A stretch of 64,000 nt of DNA, from contig NZ_JPRF03000076.1 of NCBI RefSeq assembly GCF_001188955.3, positions 62,001-126,000 on the forward strand. Reading direction: 5' to 3'. Below, one piece after another: positions 61,368 through 64,000 of the stretch (positions are counted from its first letter, which is position 1; each line of letters starts with the position of its first letter). A model generated the notes under the pieces. That model had not been told where the DNA came from, ran no database searches, and saw nothing but the letters and a program-made list of their open reading frames with translations. Source of the stretch: Kitasatospora aureofaciens. GTDB taxonomy: Bacteria; Actinomycetota; Actinomycetes; Streptomycetales; Streptomycetaceae. Made by a program: the position numbers and the translations under genes.

Positions 61368-61387
61368 GCCCTCTCTAGGAAGAGGGC
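61368..61387 (+). promoter_or_regulatory. Hairpin just before the transporter ribosome binding site
   Basis: GCCCTCT (61368-61374) pairs with AGAGGGC (61381-61387), ending next to the GGGAGG that serves ATG 61402. It could mask the site or form part of the riboswitch expression platform. No T tract follows. Confidence 0.4.
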
Positions 61388-61401
61388 AGGGAGGCCCCGC
61401 C

Positions 61402-63069
61402 ATGACCAACGTGATGCTGGACCCAAAGGTTCCCACGGTCCCCACCGCTCCCACCGCTGCCCGGGCCGCCGTGCTCGACGACGCCCACGTCGGCGACATC
61501 AAGGGCGCGCTCGGCACCATCCGGCTCGACGACACCACCCCCCGCAGCGGACTCTCCGCCCGGCTCAAGACCCTGCTGGCGATCGTCGGCCCCGGCCTGA
61601 TCGTGATGGTCGGCGACAACGACGCCGGCGCCTTCTCCACCTACGGCCAGGCCGGGCAGAACTACGGCACCCAGCTGCTGTGGACCCTGCTGATGCTGGT
61701 CCCGGTGCTGTACGTCAACCAGGAGATGGTGTTGCGCCTGGGCGCCGTCACCGGCGTCGGCCACGCCCGCCTCATCCTGGAGCGGTTCGGGAAGTTCTGG
61801 GGCGCGTTCAGCGTCATCGACCTCTTCCTGCTCAACGCCCTCACCCTGGTCACCGAGTTCATCGGCGTCACCATGGCGGCCGGGTACCTGGGCCTGCCGA
61901 AGGCCGTCTCGGTGGTGCTGGCGGCGGCGATCATCATCGCCTCGGCCTTCACCGGCTCCTTCCAGCGCTTCGAGCGCGTGGCCATCACGCTGTGCGTGGG
62001 CTCGCTGCTGCTGGTGCCGATCTACTTCATGGTCCACCCCAGGACCTCGCAGATGGCCCACGACTTCGTGACGCCGACCATGCCGGGCGGCGCCGGCCGG
62101 CTGGCCGCCGTGATGCTGGTCATCATCTCGATCGTCGGCACCACCGTCGCCCCCTGGCAGCTGTTCTTCCAGCAGTCGTACGTCATCGACAAGCGGATCA
62201 CCCCGCGTTTCATGAAGTACGAGAAGGTCGACCTGTGGATCGGGATCGTCGTGGTCATCGTCGGCGCGGCGGCGCTGATCGGCCTCACGGCGGCGGCCTT
62301 CGCGGGCACCGACGGCTTCGGGCAGTTCTCCGACACCGCCGCCGTGGCCAAGGGCATCGAGGACAAGGCGGGCCACCTCGCGGGCGTGCTGTTCGCCATC
62401 GCCCTGCTGGACGCCTCGATCATCGGCGCCTTCGCCGTCTCCCTCTCGACCGCCTACGCGATAGGCGACGTGTTCGGCATCAAGCACTCGCTGCACCGGG
62501 GCGTCAAGGGTGCCAAGGGCTTCTACGCGGTGTACGCGGGCCTGGTGGTGGTCGCGGCGGCGATCACCCTGCTGTCCGACGACTACACCCAGGGCCTGAT
62601 CACCCAGTTCGTCCAGGTGCTGGCCGGAGTGCTGCTGCCCTCCGCCACCGTGTTCCTGCTGCTGCTCTGCAACGACCGGGCCGTGCTCGGCCCCTGGGTC
62701 AACGGGCCGAGGACCAACGCCTTCACCTCGACGGTGGTCGGCGTGCTGGTGATGCTCTCGCTGATCCTGACCGCCTCGGTGGTCTGGCCGGACATCAGCT
62801 CCGACGCGATCCTGTGGATCATGGGCGGCTGCGGTGTCGTGGGCGTCCTGGTCGCCGGGTACTTCTTCACGGCCGGCCGCACCGCCGCCAAGGAGGACCC
62901 GATCGACCGCACCGGCCGCGAGGACTGGCGGATGCCCCCGCTGGAGACGCTGAGCCGTCCGGTGATGTCCACCGCCCGCAAGGTCGGCATGGGCGCCCTG
63001 CGCGCCTACCTGCTGATCGCGATGATCATGGTCATCATCAAGATCGTGCAGACCGCGCTGAACCACTGA
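61402..63069 (+). CDS. NRAMP-related divalent metal transporter, probably for magnesium
   Basis: 555-residue membrane protein with a 60-residue cytoplasmic N-terminus and about 11 helices. It belongs to the NRAMP superfamily (PGLIVMVGDNDAGAFSTYGQ in helix 1, TTVAPWQLFFQQSYVIDKR in helix 6), but the usual helix-1 metal motif DPGN is DNDAG (residues 72-76) and the helix-6 Met of MPH motifs is not seen. Such changes mark NRAMP-related Mg2+ transporters rather than Mn/Fe importers. The M-box leader and the following mgtC gene agree. ATG 61402. Confidence 0.87.
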   Translation: MTNVMLDPKVPTVPTAPTAARAAVLDDAHVGDIKGALGTIRLDDTTPRSGLSARLKTLLAIVGPGLIVMVGDNDAGAFSTYGQAGQNYGTQLLWTLLMLVPVLYVNQEMVLRLGAVTGVGHARLILERFGKFWGAFSVIDLFLLNALTLVTEFIGVTMAAGYLGLPKAVSVVLAAAIIIASAFTGSFQRFERVAITLCVGSLLLVPIYFMVHPRTSQMAHDFVTPTMPGGAGRLAAVMLVIISIVGTTVAPWQLFFQQSYVIDKRITPRFMKYEKVDLWIGIVVVIVGAAALIGLTAAAFAGTDGFGQFSDTAAVAKGIEDKAGHLAGVLFAIALLDASIIGAFAVSLSTAYAIGDVFGIKHSLHRGVKGAKGFYAVYAGLVVVAAAITLLSDDYTQGLITQFVQVLAGVLLPSATVFLLLLCNDRAVLGPWVNGPRTNAFTSTVVGVLVMLSLILTASVVWPDISSDAILWIMGGCGVVGVLVAGYFFTAGRTAAKEDPIDRTGREDWRMPPLETLSRPVMSTARKVGMGALRAYLLIAMIMVIIKIVQTALNH

Positions 63070-63088
63070 GCCACCGGTCACGGTTCCC

Positions 63089-63126
63089 ACGGACGGGTGG
63101 TGAGCGGCGGCTCGCCACCCGTCCGT
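63089..63126 (+). terminator. Hairpin between the transporter and mgtC
   Basis: A 17-bp stem with one G-T pair (63089-63105 with 63110-63126) and tetraloop GGCG, starting 20 bases after the transporter stop. It may reduce read-through into mgtC. Confidence 0.75.
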
Positions 63127-63190
63127 TCCCTTTCCGCGGTCCCCGCGACCTCCGCGAGTCCTTCGCGGACCACCTGGAGGAGGTGCCGTC

Positions 63191-63925
63191 GTGCACACCC
63201 TGACCACCGTCGAGTTCCTGGTCCGGCTCGCCACCGGCGTCGCCTGCGGCGCGCTGATCGGCGTCGAACGCCAGTGGCGCGCCCGGATGGCCGGCCTGCG
63301 CACCAACGCCCTGGTCGCCGCCGGCGCCACCCTGTTCGTCCTGTACAGCGAGGCCGTCGGCGACACCGGCAGCCCCACCCGGGTCGCCTCCTACGTCGTC
63401 TCCGGCATCGGCTTCCTCGGCGGTGGCGTCATCCTGCGCGACGGCGCCGGCGTGCGCGGCCTCAACACCGCCGCGACCCTGTGGTGCTCGGCCGCCGTCG
63501 GGGTGCTGGCCGCCTCCGGCAAGCTGGACCTCGCCGTCCTCGGCACCCTCGCCGTGCTGGCCGTCCACCTGGTGCTGCGCCCCGCCGGGCGGCTGCTCGA
63601 CCGGGCCCCGCAGGCCGGCAGTGACCCGGACTCCACCTCCCGGGCCACCGTCCACCTGGAGTGCGACCGCAAGTCCGAGACCCACATCCGCGCCCTGCTG
63701 CTCCAGGCCCTGGCCGCCTCCGGCCTCGCCCCCACCGGCCTGCGCGCCCGCCGCACCGACCAGGGTGACGCCACCAGCCTGCGGGCCACCGTGGCGATCA
63801 ACGGCCAGGTCGCCCCGGCCCTCGAACAGGTCGTCACCCGGCTGTCCCTGGAGCCCGGCGTACGGGACCTCCACTGGCACCTGGACGACGAGTCGGACGA
63901 GCCGGGCAACCCGGCGCTGGCGTAG
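63191..63925 (+). CDS. mgtC: MgtC/SapB-family membrane protein
   Basis: 244-residue protein. The N-terminal membrane domain has the family motifs ATGVACGALIGVERQWR, AGLRTNALVAAGATLFV, ASYVVSGIGFLGGGVILRDG and VRGLNTAATLWCSAAVGVL; the C-terminal part (about 150-235) is an ACT-like cytoplasmic domain. MgtC proteins help cells cope with low magnesium, partly by acting on ATP synthase. GTG 63191, GGAGGAGG upstream. Follows the M-box-controlled transporter. Confidence 0.92.
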   Translation: MHTLTTVEFLVRLATGVACGALIGVERQWRARMAGLRTNALVAAGATLFVLYSEAVGDTGSPTRVASYVVSGIGFLGGGVILRDGAGVRGLNTAATLWCSAAVGVLAASGKLDLAVLGTLAVLAVHLVLRPAGRLLDRAPQAGSDPDSTSRATVHLECDRKSETHIRALLLQALAASGLAPTGLRARRTDQGDATSLRATVAINGQVAPALEQVVTRLSLEPGVRDLHWHLDDESDEPGNPALA

Positions 63926-64000
63926 GGTCTGCCTTCGAACTCGCGTCCGCGGGGCGGACGACAGGAGTTCGGAGACGGGCCCCAGGGCCTGTCGGTGTAG
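63926..64000. other. Window end, no gene seen
   Basis: The last 75 bases after mgtC contain no start codon with a ribosome binding site and no clear hairpin; the next gene, if any, begins beyond the window. Confidence 0.5.

Overview
The base composition is very GC-rich. Start codons are often GTG, genes overlap as ATGA or GTGA, and the gene families present (MmyB-like XRE regulator, SpoIIE phosphatase with PAS and GAF, catR-like fur next to katG, NlpC/P60 with coiled coil, mutAB-meaB) are typical of streptomycetes. I read the window as chromosomal DNA of a Streptomyces or Kitasatospora-type actinomycete. No tRNA, rRNA, CRISPR array or intact insertion sequence was recognised.

Layout. 1-5 kb: the 3' part of a diaminopimelate-decarboxylase-like gene, then two secreted hydrolases (PHA depolymerase, S53 peptidase) on the minus strand. 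5-11 kb: an alpha-galactoside uptake operon (lipoprotein, two permeases, GH36 enzyme, LacI regulator) with a perfect palindromic operator in front. 11-15 kb: housekeeping and hypothetical genes, a gutted SDR gene and a stub that may be a P450. 15.6-25 kb: a compact specialised-metabolism cluster: unusual IMP dehydrogenase, HAD phosphatase, phosphoribosyltransferase, free-standing carrier protein, P450, stand-alone adenylation enzyme, type II thioesterase, threonine aldolase and MFS exporter. My reading is that an amino acid (perhaps histidine) is loaded on the carrier, beta-hydroxylated, released and split by retro-aldol to an aldehyde base. That base would be ribosylated and dephosphorylated to an IMPDH-inhibiting nucleoside, with the extra IMPDH as self-protection. 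25-35 kb: hemerythrin protein, SpoIIE phosphatase, Fur/KatG peroxide module, and a two-component system beside a wrecked MacB-type ABC transporter.

35-40 kb: a two-gene class II lanthipeptide locus (precursor, hairpin, LanM) followed by a TsaD paralogue. 40-42.5 kb: Fe-type superoxide dismutase with a likely Nur box, and a GT2 glycosyltransferase. 42.5-48.2 kb: a full 5-oxoproline locus (pxpA, pxpB, pxpC, GntR, DUF969/DUF979 membrane pair, pyroglutamyl peptidase) with a clear operator between the divergent halves. 48-49.4 kb: gene relics and a small secreted peptide. 49.4-54.5 kb: meaB-mutB-mutA. 54.8-60.7 kb: NlpC/P60 hydrolase, a BlaI with an M56-like partner that lacks the protease motif, and an intact ABC exporter. 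60.9-63.9 kb: an M-box magnesium riboswitch, a short leader ORF with a strong ribosome binding site, an NRAMP-related transporter and an MgtC protein, a coherent magnesium module.

A recurring oddity is the number of genes that lack their middle or end: the SDR, the possible P450, two ABC ATPases both cut just before the P-loop, an SRPBCC protein and the M56 protein.
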